In this document: positions 8,550 to 17,384 of the stretch, one piece after another
Layout: each line of letters opens with the position of its first letter
How positions within the stretch are numbered: the first letter of the stretch is position 1
From: Echinicola salinicaeni
GTDB lineage: Bacteria; Bacteroidota; Bacteroidia; Cytophagales; Cyclobacteriaceae
Assembly: GCF_014280965.1 (NCBI RefSeq)
Contig: NZ_JACODZ010000004.1
Coordinates: 310,001-374,000 of the forward strand
Reading direction: 5' to 3'
Length of the DNA: 64,000 nt
Notes under the pieces: generated by a model
What the model was told of the DNA's origin: nothing
Databases searched by the model: none
The model's input: the letters and a program-made list of their open reading frames with translations, nothing else
Program-made: the position numbers and the translations under genes

Positions 8550-10340
8550 TTACATTCTTTCTGGAACTTTTATACCTAATAACTTCATTCCGGCGCTTAA
8601 AGTTTTCGCAACTTGGGCACTTAAGGCTACCCTAAAGCTACGTACTTTCTCGTCCGATTCACTAAAGATAGGAAGTTCTGCATAAAAGCGATTGTATTCC
8701 TTGGCTAAATCAAATAAGTATTGGGCCAAGATGGCCGGTGAAAATTCCTCAGCTGCTTGCCCTAATTTTTTCTCAAAATCATTTAGCAGGATAATCAATT
8801 CTTTTTCTGCTTTTTCAACCTGTCCTAAACCTTCAAAAGCTTCAGATTGATAAGAAAGTTCAATTTGATCGGCTTTTCTAAGAATGGCAGCTATTCTTGC
8901 GTGAGAATACTGTATAAATGGCCCTGTGTTGCCTTGGAATTCAATGGATTCCTGGGGGTTGAAAAGCATGCGTTTTTTAGGGTCTACCTTTAATAGGAAA
9001 TATTTCAGGGCCCCAAGTCCAAGCATTTCATAAAGCTCTTCAGCTTGTTCATCCGTGAAGCCTTCAATTTTGCCCAGTTCTTTGGTATGACTGGCTGCAG
9101 TATCTATCATCTCCTGGATCAGATCATCAGCATCTACCACTGTACCTTCCCTTGATTTCATCTTGCCTGTTGGCAGGTCTACCATTCCATAGGAGAGGTG
9201 ATAAAGGCCTTCCCCATAAGGTCTACCCAGTTTTTTCATGATCTTAAAGAGCACATCAAAGTGGTAATCCTGCTCGTTTCCAACTACATAAACTGATTTG
9301 TTGATTTTATAATCATCGTATTTCAGGTCTGCAGTTCCCATATCTTGGGTAATATATACAGAAGTGCCGTCGCCTCTAAGTACCAATTTTTCGTCTAGTC
9401 CTTCGTCGGTGAGGTCGGCCCATATAGAGCCATTTTCTTTTTTGAAGAAAACGCCTTTTTCAAGTCCTTCTTCAACGATGTCCTTGCCTAATAAATAAGT
9501 GTCCGATTCATAATAGTATTGATCAAAACTTACGCCCATTTTTTTGTAGGTAGCATCAAAGCCTTCGTAAACCCAACTGTTCATGGTTTTCCATAGCGTT
9601 ACCGTAGCTTCATCTCCAGCTTCCCATTTTCTGAGCATTTCTTGGGCTTCAAGCATTAAAGGAGCCTGTTTTTTAGCTTCTTCTTCTGTTTGACCCTTTT
9701 CCATGAGCGCTTGAATTTCTTTCTTATAGGCTTTGTCAAAAAGGACGTAATACTTTCCGGCGAGATGATCTCCTTTCAATCCTCCAGTTTCAGGGGTTTC
9801 ACCATCACCAAAGTGTAGGTAGGCCACCATGGATTTACAGATATGGATTCCCCGGTCATTGACCAAGTTAGCTTTGATGACTTCATAACCGTTGGCAGAA
9901 AGAATTTCAGAAATTGAAAAGCCTAAGAAATTATTTCTCAAATGACCAAGGTGGAGAGGTTTATTGGTATTGGGAGAGCTAAATTCCACCATGACCTTTT
10001 CGCCCTTTGCAGGAAGCTGTCCGAGGTTTTCATTTTTATATAATTTCTGAAATACCTCAAGCCATGACTCCTCGTTAACAGAAATATTCAAAAAACCTTT
10101 TACCACATTATAGGCACTAACTACTTCACAGTTCTCCACTAAATATTGCCCGATTTTTTCCCCACTTTCTTCTGGTTTCATCCTGGTGAATTTCAAGAAG
10201 GGAAACATCACAAAGGTGTAATTCCCTTCAAATTCTTTACGGGTTGGCTGTAATGCAATTGATTCAGCATCCACCTGATGATCGAAAGTGGCAGCAAATG
10301 CTTGACTTATGGCCTGGAGAATTTGTTTCTGAATGGTCAT
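8550..10340 (-). CDS. argS: Arginyl-tRNA synthetase
   Basis: This class I aminoacyl-tRNA synthetase of 596 aa charges tRNA(Arg). The HIGH-type motif appears as SPNTNKPLHLGHLRN (about 123-137). The KMSK equivalent is the arginyl-type TGKMKSREGTVV, as is usual for this enzyme. The N-terminal Add-1 domain and the C-terminal DALR anticodon-binding helices (ending SAQVAKTLSAGMKLLGIKVPERM) are complete. It sits between arginase (19-nt gap) and the GPx gene (2-nt gap) on the same strand, so arginine charging and breakdown share a transcript. Confidence 0.97.
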   Translation of the reverse strand: MTIQKQILQAISQAFAATFDHQVDAESIALQPTRKEFEGNYTFVMFPFLKFTRMKPEESGEKIGQYLVENCEVVSAYNVVKGFLNISVNEESWLEVFQKLYKNENLGQLPAKGEKVMVEFSSPNTNKPLHLGHLRNNFLGFSISEILSANGYEVIKANLVNDRGIHICKSMVAYLHFGDGETPETGGLKGDHLAGKYYVLFDKAYKKEIQALMEKGQTEEEAKKQAPLMLEAQEMLRKWEAGDEATVTLWKTMNSWVYEGFDATYKKMGVSFDQYYYESDTYLLGKDIVEEGLEKGVFFKKENGSIWADLTDEGLDEKLVLRGDGTSVYITQDMGTADLKYDDYKINKSVYVVGNEQDYHFDVLFKIMKKLGRPYGEGLYHLSYGMVDLPTGKMKSREGTVVDADDLIQEMIDTAASHTKELGKIEGFTDEQAEELYEMLGLGALKYFLLKVDPKKRMLFNPQESIEFQGNTGPFIQYSHARIAAILRKADQIELSYQSEAFEGLGQVEKAEKELIILLNDFEKKLGQAAEEFSPAILAQYLFDLAKEYNRFYAELPIFSESDEKVRSFRVALSAQVAKTLSAGMKLLGIKVPERM

Positions 10341-10359
10341 TCTTATTTTAAATTTATAC

Positions 10360-11310
10360 TTAAAAGTTGCTTACCAATGAATAGGTCATGGACTCCAAAA
10401 CATCAAAGGCATTTTCAGCCATGACATTTTCCGAGTCCAAGGTTGGGTTAACTTCTACGATTTCCCAACAGCAAACTCTTTTATCTTTTATCAATTCTTC
10501 ATTTAAATGGATGGCTTCATCTACGCTTAAACCATCCGGTACCGGAGTACCAGTTCCTTTGGAAATATTGCTATCCATACTATCTACATCAAAGGAAATG
10601 TAAATTTGATCGCAGTCTTTTAATAGGGTCAAGGCCTCTTGAGCAACTTCTGATATTCCCTTTGTTCTCACTTCTTTGGTAGTGAAGTTTTTAATTCCAT
10701 GCTTTTTGATCAAAGCATTTTCAGGTTCCTCAGTGTCCCTTACAGAAATATAAACGATATCCTCTGCTTTGATCTTTGGAAAATCACCCCCTACTTTTTT
10801 GAGTTTCTCCCAATACTGAATTTCTTCTTCTAATGGTGACTTGACTCTGTTTTCTAGATTGTCTTCCTGAAGACACATGCCCAATGGCATTCCATGCATG
10901 TTTCCAGAAGGACTTGTGTAAGGGCTGTGAATATCAGCATGGGCATCAATCCAAATTACCCCTAGTCTTTTTTCAGGGGCTGCAGATTTTATCCCCATGA
11001 TACTTCCTGCAGCAGTTGAATGGTCTCCAGCCAATATGATGGGAAACTTTTTTTCCAATCTTAGGGCCTTTATGGTATCATGGACATTATTGATCACCTC
11101 ATAGACGCCGTCGATATATTTTGCATTTGGATAGATATTGTCTCTCCATAAATAATTATTGGCATCAGGTACGCTGATCGGGTCAAACTTGGTGAAAAAG
11201 TTTGACTTTTTGTCCAAGCTGGCGATTTTTAGCGCATCTATTCCAAGGCTAGCTCCACGGGTGCCTGCTGCCAATTCTGACCTTACTTCTACAAGTTCAA
11301 TATTTCTCAT
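10360..11310 (-). CDS. rocF: Arginase
   Basis: This 316-aa ureohydrolase hydrolyses arginine to ornithine and urea with a binuclear Mn site. The metal-binding motifs are all present: LAGDHSTAAGS, WIDAHADIHSPYTSPSGNMHG and YISFDVDSMDSN. SGNxHGMP is the arginase-type version, which makes agmatinase or formimidoylglutamase less likely. The ATG at 11310 (MRNIELVEVRSELAAGTRG) is preferred over 11379 because it matches the family N-terminus. A minus-strand -7 element TACTTTTG lies at 11386-11379, about 70 nt upstream, without a clear -33 TTTG. Arginine decarboxylase at 19166 and proC at 38683 are other arginine/proline genes in the window. Confidence 0.9.
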   Translation of the reverse strand: MRNIELVEVRSELAAGTRGASLGIDALKIASLDKKSNFFTKFDPISVPDANNYLWRDNIYPNAKYIDGVYEVINNVHDTIKALRLEKKFPIILAGDHSTAAGSIMGIKSAAPEKRLGVIWIDAHADIHSPYTSPSGNMHGMPLGMCLQEDNLENRVKSPLEEEIQYWEKLKKVGGDFPKIKAEDIVYISVRDTEEPENALIKKHGIKNFTTKEVRTKGISEVAQEALTLLKDCDQIYISFDVDSMDSNISKGTGTPVPDGLSVDEAIHLNEELIKDKRVCCWEIVEVNPTLDSENVMAENAFDVLESMTYSLVSNF

Positions 11311-11706
11311 TACCTTTTCTTTCTCTGGTTTATTTGGGTTGTATATCCACATCAAAAGCGGATGTAAAATGATTCCCACAAAAGTAGTTAAAAATGTGCA
11401 TAAATAGGAAGTGCCTTTAAAATCGCTATTCTATTATTTCTAACTAGGACAAGCTGGAATTAAATTGTTGGATCAAATAGCTGCTGTTTATTTTATTTTG
11501 AACTGAGCTAGATATTTTATTACACTTGAAGAGATGGAAAATAGAGGCGCTTAAACAAATGTATTGGGCCGATAATCAGTAAAAGGGGGGAGTAGTAATA
11601 GTCTGGATTAGGTTTTGATGCCTGAATATTAGTGCAGGAAATGGTTAGGGTAAAAATAAAACCCTACAAAATCTATAGGGAAATTAGTAAATTAAAAAAA
11701 ATGTTT

Positions 11707-11714
11707 TACCTTTG
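11707..11714 (+). promoter_or_regulatory. -7 element of the S-box unit promoter
   Basis: The sequence TACCTTTG matches the -7 consensus TAnnTTTG exactly. At the right distance upstream (11684-11687) there is TTAG, a one-mismatch -33 element, with 19 nt between. Transcription is predicted to begin near 11720, ahead of the S-box-like aptamer. The preceding interval (11311-11700) shows no other recognisable feature. Confidence 0.6.
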
Positions 11715-11752
11715 GAAAAGTTATTAGTGAAAAGCCGCTAAGGTAAGTAGCT

Positions 11753-11880
11753 AATTTATAAAGAATAGGGGAGAGAACAGGCTCTGAGAACCTATAGCAA
11801 CCTATCCCTCTCGAACCTTCATGAAGGCGGAGAGAAAAGGTGCTAAATCCTGCCTAAATCAATTAAAGGACCTATAAATT
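11753..11880 (+). ncRNA. SAM-I (S-box)-like riboswitch aptamer
   Basis: Core S-box signatures occur in the right order. GAGAACAGGCTCTGAGAACC and then AGCAACC (11797-11803) match the P2/P3 segment. AAGGTGCTAAATCC (11837-11850) matches the nearly invariant P4/J4-2 segment. Pairings: P1 AATTTATA/TATAAATT (11753-11760 with 11873-11880), P2 CAGG/CCTG (11778-11781 with 11849-11852), and P4 CCTCTC/GGAGAG (11807-11812 with 11829-11834) capped by CCTTCATGAAGG. The canonical 5' GAGGGA is diverged, so it may be a SAM-I variant. S-boxes normally control methionine or SAM genes; here the downstream genes are a 19-codon ORF and an unknown protein. No U-run terminator follows, and P1 ends 9 nt before the micro-ORF ATG, which suggests translational control (inference). 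Confidence 0.7.
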
Positions 11881-11889
11881 AAAAGAAAG

Positions 11890-11949
11890 ATGGGAACACA
11901 GCGAATGCAGGACTATTTACCAGGTAAGCTAAGTTGCCACTGTTGTTGA
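11890..11949 (+). CDS. 19-aa micro-ORF ending Ser-Cys-His-Cys-Cys (candidate leader peptide)
   Basis: The ATG lies 9 nt after the closing helix of the S-box-like aptamer and is preceded by an A-rich AAAAGAAAG tract typical of Bacteroidota initiation sites. The product is MGTQRMQDYLPGKLSCHCC. Three of its last four residues are cysteine. The Cys codons run into a hairpin at 11934-11972. The next gene starts 58 nt after the stop. By analogy with attenuation leaders, ribosome stalling on Cys codons could sense cysteine supply, so with the aptamer the unit might read both SAM and cysteine. This is inference; the ORF is short and could be fortuitous. Confidence 0.55.
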   Translation: MGTQRMQDYLPGKLSCHCC

Positions 11950-11972
11950 TAGTATTTTATCGACATAGGCAA
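11934..11972 (+). promoter_or_regulatory. Nested hairpin overlapping the Cys codons of the micro-ORF
   Basis: Outer stem TTGCC/GGCAA (11934-11938 with 11968-11972) and inner stem TTGATA/TATCGA (11946-11951 with 11958-11963, one G-U pair) enclose the loop GTATTT. The outer 5' strand contains the first Cys codon and the inner stem contains the micro-ORF stop, so a ribosome on the Cys codons would melt the structure. It ends 35 nt before the next ATG. A regulatory role is inferred from geometry only; no U-run follows. Confidence 0.4.
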
Positions 11973-12007
11973 AATCAAACAACTAATAATATCAAAATAG
12001 AAAAAAC

Positions 12008-12499
12008 ATGACAGCTACAGCTTCTAACTATAATACTTCAGTACTTAATCAAAATACCTTTAGCTTTAAATCTGTAATAAGAAATAATGTGCAAGACCGA
12101 TCTAATATTAATGTTTATGATTGGTTACAGCAGCATGATGCAGTTAAAGTGGAAGGAAAGGGGGCTTTTGACTTCGCTAACTTTAAAAATTCCAATAAGA
12201 GCTTTCAGGTAGTCTACTTCAGCTTAGATGCTGAATTGGCTGATCACTATGCATTGTTCAGAGGAATTGTTTTGGCAGGGCAACCTAAGGAAGTGTTTTT
12301 GGAGAATGTTCATGAGAAAAGAAGCTTTTCTTTGAAGTTCTATAAAAACAATGAGTCAGTAGCCAAAGAATATCTAGAAAAGGTATTTAGAATTGTGAAT
12401 GAAGAAATCAGGTTCAAGAAAGTGTTGAGAAAAGTGCTTGTAAATCAAGAAAAACACCGACTTGAAGAAAAATTGTTGCTCAATGAATTGAGCTTATAA
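12008..12499 (+). CDS. Unrecognised 163-aa protein under S-box-like leader
   Basis: I do not recognise this family. The protein has no signal peptide or membrane segment. It starts with a Ser/Thr/Asn-rich tail (MTATASNYNTSVLNQNTFSF), has a mixed central region around DWLQQHDAVKVEGKGAFDFANF and YFSLDAELADHYALFRGIV, and ends in a strongly charged helical stretch rich in Lys, Arg and Glu (about 125-163). A small cytosolic alpha/beta protein with a helical tail fits. It is monocistronic, with a promoter, S-box-like aptamer and Cys-ending micro-ORF upstream and a strong terminator downstream. The context suggests a role linked to sulfur amino acid or SAM status, but the sequence itself shows no such motif. 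Confidence 0.75.
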   Translation: MTATASNYNTSVLNQNTFSFKSVIRNNVQDRSNINVYDWLQQHDAVKVEGKGAFDFANFKNSNKSFQVVYFSLDAELADHYALFRGIVLAGQPKEVFLENVHEKRSFSLKFYKNNESVAKEYLEKVFRIVNEEIRFKKVLRKVLVNQEKHRLEEKLLLNELSL

Positions 12500-12532
12500 T
12501 ATAATAATAGACCATTACTAATAACCATACAG

Positions 12533-12564
12533 AATGCCCTGCTTGAATGAGCAGGGCATTTTTT
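12533..12564 (+). terminator. Rho-independent terminator of the S-box unit
   Basis: An 11-bp GC-containing stem (AATGCCCTGCT with AGCAGGGCATT) with a 6-nt loop runs into TTTTTT. It lies 33 nt after the stop of the 163-aa gene and closes the transcription unit that begins near 11720. Confidence 0.88.
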
Positions 12565-12611
12565 GTTTTGAGATTTTCTCACAAATTTAAATGTGTATCA
12601 AAATAGTATAT

Positions 12612-12645
12612 TAAAAAGCCCCAAGACCAATCAAGATCTTAGGGC
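12612..12645 (-). terminator. Terminator of the RND efflux operon
   Basis: Read on the minus strand, GCCC(T)AAGA pairs with TCTT(G)GGGC across a 10-nt loop and continues into CTTTTTAAT. It lies 37 nt beyond the stop of the outer-membrane component gene. Confidence 0.7.
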
Positions 12646-12682
12646 GTTTAGTTGGTTTAGATAAACTTTTGAGTTAATGATT

Positions 12683-14173
12683 TTATTTCCAGCCACCACC
12701 CAAACTTCGGTAGAGTTCTATATTAGCAATCAATAATTGCATTTTTACATCTACCATATAGAGTTCAGTTTCTAAGGCATTGCTCTGGGCGTTGATGACT
12801 TCCAGGTAATTGGCATAGCCGCTGCTAAACAATAAATAGGAGTCCCTTACTGCTCTTCTAGAGTTTTTTAACCTTTCTTTGGCTATGTTATATTCTTCTT
12901 CAGCCTTTTGAATGCTGATCAGTTTGTTGGAGATCTCTGTGACAGCTCCGATTACTTCTTCTCTAAAAGCCAATTCAGCATTGTCTCTTTCGATCAGTGA
13001 TACTTTGTAATTGGTCTTAAGTTTTCGATTTTGAAAAACAGGTTGGGTCAATGAGCCTACAAACCTACCGAATAAAGCTGTAGGATTGAAAATGTCTCCT
13101 GGATTTAGGGCGTCAAAACCTACATCTGCCCCGATTCTCAAAGAGGGGTAGCGCATGGCTTGGGCAATGCCCACATCAGCATTTGCCGATACAAGGTTCA
13201 TTTCTGAAGCAATCACATCAGGCCTATTTCTGACTAATTCCATGGGTACGCCTACTGCAATTTCACTTAATAGCTGGATGTCTGCCAAGTCCCTTTTTAC
13301 CAGAAATTTCTCGCCCGGATATTCTCCCAATAGCTGACTTAGGTTGTTTTCCTGGATAGCAATTTGTTTTTCAATCTGCGGCACAAGAGAGGCGGAAATC
13401 AGTTTTTGTGATTCTGTTTGTGTGATGGCCAATGAAGAAACCATGCCTGAGGCGTACTGGAGCTCTACGATACTCAAGGTGGAGTCATTTAGTCTAAGGT
13501 TGAATTCTGCTACATCCAATTGTTCCTTAAGCATCATCAGTTTATAATATGCTGTGGCTATTTCGGCAGTAAGGTCAGTCTTTACTGCTTTTTGGAAGGA
13601 CTCCTGTTGAACCAATTTGGCCAGACTGGATTCCTTTTCTCTTCGAAATTTTCCCCATAGGTCTATTTCCCAGCTAGACTGCATGGCAAACATATTTCTT
13701 GAACGCTCCAAGAACCATTGTGAAGGAGGATTTTCTACTCCTTCATAATGTTTGTTGTTAGGTCTAGCATAGGATTTATCAGAGAATCTTCGAGATTCAT
13801 GACTTGGGCCTACGGCGATTTCGGGAAAGAAATTGGCTTTGGATTTTTTAAGGTATTCCTCTGCTATTTTCATTTGACCATTTGCTTGCTGTAAGCCAAG
13901 GTTATTTTGCATTCCCTTATTGATCAGCTTGACCAGGATACTGTCTTCAAAGAATTCCTCCCAAGTCAATTCTCCGATGTTTTTTACTTCATTTCTCGTA
14001 GTTGCGGAATCTATTTGGATCGCATCTGTATGTCTAAATGTAGCAGGTAGGTTTAGGTCGGGTTTGACATAATTTTTACCTGCTTTACATCCTGTCAGGA
14101 TCAAAATGCCAAAAGCAAGAATCGCTAGGGATGTTAAAGGACCAGGTTTATATTTATTTAGTGTATATCTCAT
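12683..14173 (-). CDS. RND efflux outer-membrane lipoprotein (NodT/OprM type)
   Basis: The 496-aa TolC-family protein has a lipoprotein signal (ILTGC, Cys29) and two homologous OEP halves. Typical features are KNYVKPDLNLPATFR after the Cys, LIKQAL-like ILVKLINKGMQNNLGLQQANGQ, LLGEYPGEKF and VPMELVRNRPDVIASEMNLVSANADVGIAQAMRYPSL. It forms the trimeric outer-membrane channel of the pump encoded upstream, from which it is separated by 2 nt. Substrate cannot be deduced. Confidence 0.94.
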   Translation of the reverse strand: MRYTLNKYKPGPLTSLAILAFGILILTGCKAGKNYVKPDLNLPATFRHTDAIQIDSATTRNEVKNIGELTWEEFFEDSILVKLINKGMQNNLGLQQANGQMKIAEEYLKKSKANFFPEIAVGPSHESRRFSDKSYARPNNKHYEGVENPPSQWFLERSRNMFAMQSSWEIDLWGKFRREKESSLAKLVQQESFQKAVKTDLTAEIATAYYKLMMLKEQLDVAEFNLRLNDSTLSIVELQYASGMVSSLAITQTESQKLISASLVPQIEKQIAIQENNLSQLLGEYPGEKFLVKRDLADIQLLSEIAVGVPMELVRNRPDVIASEMNLVSANADVGIAQAMRYPSLRIGADVGFDALNPGDIFNPTALFGRFVGSLTQPVFQNRKLKTNYKVSLIERDNAELAFREEVIGAVTEISNKLISIQKAEEEYNIAKERLKNSRRAVRDSYLLFSSGYANYLEVINAQSNALETELYMVDVKMQLLIANIELYRSLGGGWK

Positions 14174-14175
14174 AA

Positions 14176-17100
14176 TTAAGCTGTAGCTGGTTCAAGCTGC
14201 TTTACTTTTCCACTTACTTTTTCATGGATGATTTGGAAGATCATATATAAACTTGGGATGATAAATATCCCTAGGACCATTCCGGCAAACATGCCTCCGG
14301 CCGCGCCTACACTCACCGATTCATTTCCAACTGCTGAAGCGCCTTCTGTCCACATCAAAGGAATCAAGCCTGCAATAAATGCAAAGGAAGTCATGATGAT
14401 AGGTCTGATCCTTAATCGAGCAGCTTCCAAGGCTGCCTCAAAGATAGAATAGCCCTCTTTTCGTTTTTGATTGGCGAACTCAACGATCAGTATGGCGTTT
14501 TTTGCCAATAGACCTATGAGCATGATCAAACTTACCTGTACGTAGATATTATTGTTTATTCCGGCCAAATTGATAGCAATAAATACACCCAAGAGACCGC
14601 AGGGTAAAGAAAGTAATACCGCAAATGGGAGGAAATAGCTCTCATATTGTGCAGCAAGTAAGAAGTAAACGAATACTAAGCTGAGAATGAATATCACTGC
14701 AGTTTGTACTCCGGAGCTTTTTTCTTCCAAACTCATACCGGTCCACTCGTAGCTGTAGTTGGTTGAAAGTTCAGTTTCAGCAAGTTTTTCTATAGCATCC
14801 ATGGCATCTCCAGAACTATAACCTTCAGCTGGAGTAGCATTGATTGTGATGGAGTTAAATAGGTTGTATCGGTTTACAATTTCCGGTCCATATACCCTTT
14901 TGAGAGTGATCAAGGTGTTTACAGGGACCATTTCTCCTTTATTGTTTCTCACGAAAATAGCGTCCATGGATTTTAGGTCTTCACGGTAGGCAACATCTGC
15001 CTGCATATAAACCCTATACTGTCTGCCAAATTTGTTGAAGTCACCAGATTGCACCCTGCCAAAATAACTTTGGATGGAGCGCATCATGTCCTGAACTTCT
15101 ACCCCCATGCTTTTGGCCTTTACATAGTCAATTTCTACCTCATATTGTGGGTAATTGGCATTAAAGCTGGTAAATGCGTCTTCTATTTCAGGGGCTGCTA
15201 CAAGCTTTTTGATAAATTCATCTGCTGTAGCGCTAAATTCAGTGAAGCTTTCCCCAAGTCTATCCTGAATAACCATTTCAAGCCCATTGAATTCACCAAA
15301 TCCTTGGACGGTCGGTCTGGAAAATACATTGATTTTTGCCTCATCGATGTCTCTCATTTTATTCATCAGATCAACTTTGAGCGCATCCAGATCTTTTACT
15401 GCTCCACGTTCGGATTTAGGCTTTAAGGAAATATATCCCATGGCAAAAGAAGGGCTTCGTGCATTTTCAATCACGTTGAAACCCGAAACACTATTTACAG
15501 TTAATACTGATGGGTGGTTTCTAAGGATGGAATCTGCCTGCTGTAATGGCTGTCTAGTTCTATGTAAAGACGAGCCAGGAGGCATCACCAAGGAATAGGT
15601 CAAGAAACTGTCATCCTCAGATGGAATAAAGGCACTAGGGGTATTTTTGAATAATAATACTGTCAAAGCCAATATCAGCAACAGGCCTGAAATGGCTACC
15701 GTTCTTTTCTCCAGAAACCACTTTACAATTTTTACATACCTATGTGTGAAGGATTCAAAGCCTGTCTCAAATGCGGTGAATACTCTTTTTTGTACCCTTT
15801 TTACTTTGGATAAACCTTCGTCTTCAACCTCTTTTTCGGGTTTTAGAATTAGGGCACATAGCACTGGGCTCAAGGTAAGTGCGTTGACTGCAGAGATTAA
15901 GATGGCAAATATTAAAGTGAAGGCAAATTGTCTGTAGAACATTCCGACGGGTCCCTCTAAGAAACCAACAGGAACAAATACCGCTGCCATCACGATGGTA
16001 ATAGAAATAATGGCGGAAGAAATTTCCTTCATGGCCGAAATGGTTGCCTTTTTGGGTGGCATTCGGTCATGAGTTAATTTATGGTGTACTGCTTCGACTA
16101 CTACTATAGCATCATCCACTACAATTCCTATGGATAAAACCATAGCAAACATGGTCAATACATTAATTGAAAAACCCAAGAGTTGTAAGAAGAAGAAAGT
16201 GCCGATAAGAGAAACAGGAATGGCAATGGCCGGAATAATAGTGGATCTAAAGTCTTGTAAGAAGATGAATACCACAATAAATACCAAGATAAATGCTTCA
16301 ACAATCGTGTGGACAACCTGATCCATGGATTCATCTATCTGGTTCCTTACGGAATAGGAAATATTGTAGGTGATGCCTTCAGGGAAGTTTTTGGAGATAC
16401 GCTCCATAACCTTTCTGATCTCTTCATCTATTTCTTTGGCATTAGAGTCGTTAGTTTGTGTGATATTGATGGTGGCCGCGGGTCTGCCATCAACGGTATT
16501 GTCACTGGCCAGATTGGTGGCCCCCAGTTCAATTCTTGCAATATCCCTTAGATAAAGGATGGAACCGTCCTTATTGGATTTGATGACAATGTTTTCATAC
16601 TGCTCAGGGGTATTAAACCTTCCTTTGTGTTTAATTACTGTCTCAAAAACTTCTTCAGAGGTCTCTCCAAACTTTCCAGGGGCCGCCTCAAAGTTTTGGT
16701 CATTGATCTGACTGATGACATCTTGTGGGACCAAACCATAAAGGGCCAGTTTTTCTGGGTTTAACCATATTCTCATGGAGTAATTTCTTCTCCCAACAAA
16801 AGAAGCTTGGGCAACTCCTTCCACTCTTAAGAGTTCTCTCTTAACATCAATTCTGGAAAAGCCTTGTATAAAAGTTTCGTCATATGGACTGTCTTCATCT
16901 TCAGCAAATATATTGATGGTCATGATATTACCCGTAAGCCGTTTTAATACAGAGAGGCCTTCCTTTACTACTTCAGGAGGAAGGTCTCCAGTAACTGCTG
17001 AAACCCTGTTTTGGACGTTTACCGTTGCCATATCTGGATCAGTTCCTGGCTTGAAATAAATATTGATGCTTCCCCGTCCAGAGTTGGTGGATTTTGAACG

Positions 17101-17334
17101 GATATAGGTCATGTTTTCAACGCCATTGATAGCTTCTTCTAATGGAGTCATTACAGAAGTGGCCAATGTTTCTGCGTTACTTCCAGGATAATAAACGCCT
17201 ACTCTAACGCTGGGAGGGGCTATGTCCGGAAAGCGGGCAACTGGTAATCTCAAAAGGCCAATTACCCCTGTCAATACAATTAAAATTGAAATTACTGAGG
17301 CAAAAATCGGCCTGTCGATGATGTATTTTATCAT
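14176..17334 (-). CDS. RND multidrug efflux transporter (HAE-1, AcrB/MexB-like)
   Basis: This 1052-aa inner-membrane proton/drug antiporter has the expected 12-TM layout with two large periplasmic loops. The opening MIKYIIDRPIFASVISILIV, the porter-domain SNAETLATSVMTPLEEAINGVENM, and the TM4 proton-relay Asp pair in IGIVVDDAIVVVEAV are present, as are the late-TM segments AKNAILIVEFANQ and MTSFAFIAGLIPLM. Length is normal. It follows the membrane-fusion gene by 50 nt and precedes the outer-membrane gene by 2 nt. No TetR/MarR-type regulator is encoded next to the operon. Confidence 0.96.
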   Translation of the reverse strand: MIKYIIDRPIFASVISILIVLTGVIGLLRLPVARFPDIAPPSVRVGVYYPGSNAETLATSVMTPLEEAINGVENMTYIRSKSTNSGRGSINIYFKPGTDPDMATVNVQNRVSAVTGDLPPEVVKEGLSVLKRLTGNIMTINIFAEDEDSPYDETFIQGFSRIDVKRELLRVEGVAQASFVGRRNYSMRIWLNPEKLALYGLVPQDVISQINDQNFEAAPGKFGETSEEVFETVIKHKGRFNTPEQYENIVIKSNKDGSILYLRDIARIELGATNLASDNTVDGRPAATINITQTNDSNAKEIDEEIRKVMERISKNFPEGITYNISYSVRNQIDESMDQVVHTIVEAFILVFIVVFIFLQDFRSTIIPAIAIPVSLIGTFFFLQLLGFSINVLTMFAMVLSIGIVVDDAIVVVEAVHHKLTHDRMPPKKATISAMKEISSAIISITIVMAAVFVPVGFLEGPVGMFYRQFAFTLIFAILISAVNALTLSPVLCALILKPEKEVEDEGLSKVKRVQKRVFTAFETGFESFTHRYVKIVKWFLEKRTVAISGLLLILALTVLLFKNTPSAFIPSEDDSFLTYSLVMPPGSSLHRTRQPLQQADSILRNHPSVLTVNSVSGFNVIENARSPSFAMGYISLKPKSERGAVKDLDALKVDLMNKMRDIDEAKINVFSRPTVQGFGEFNGLEMVIQDRLGESFTEFSATADEFIKKLVAAPEIEDAFTSFNANYPQYEVEIDYVKAKSMGVEVQDMMRSIQSYFGRVQSGDFNKFGRQYRVYMQADVAYREDLKSMDAIFVRNNKGEMVPVNTLITLKRVYGPEIVNRYNLFNSITINATPAEGYSSGDAMDAIEKLAETELSTNYSYEWTGMSLEEKSSGVQTAVIFILSLVFVYFLLAAQYESYFLPFAVLLSLPCGLLGVFIAINLAGINNNIYVQVSLIMLIGLLAKNAILIVEFANQKRKEGYSIFEAALEAARLRIRPIIMTSFAFIAGLIPLMWTEGASAVGNESVSVGAAGGMFAGMVLGIFIIPSLYMIFQIIHEKVSGKVKQLEPATA

Positions 17335-17384
17335 TTAGCTTTATTCTTGGTTAAATAAGAGGAATGAATATGCTGCCGAGTAAT

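Noticed and set aside
11753-11880. Alternative readings as SAM-II, TPP or c-di-AMP (ydaO) riboswitch
   Set aside because: A GCTAAA string and a CTGAGA string occur, but the ordered AGCAACC ... AAGGTGCTAAATCC pair and the helix layout fit the S-box family only. The TPP and ydaO cores are missing.
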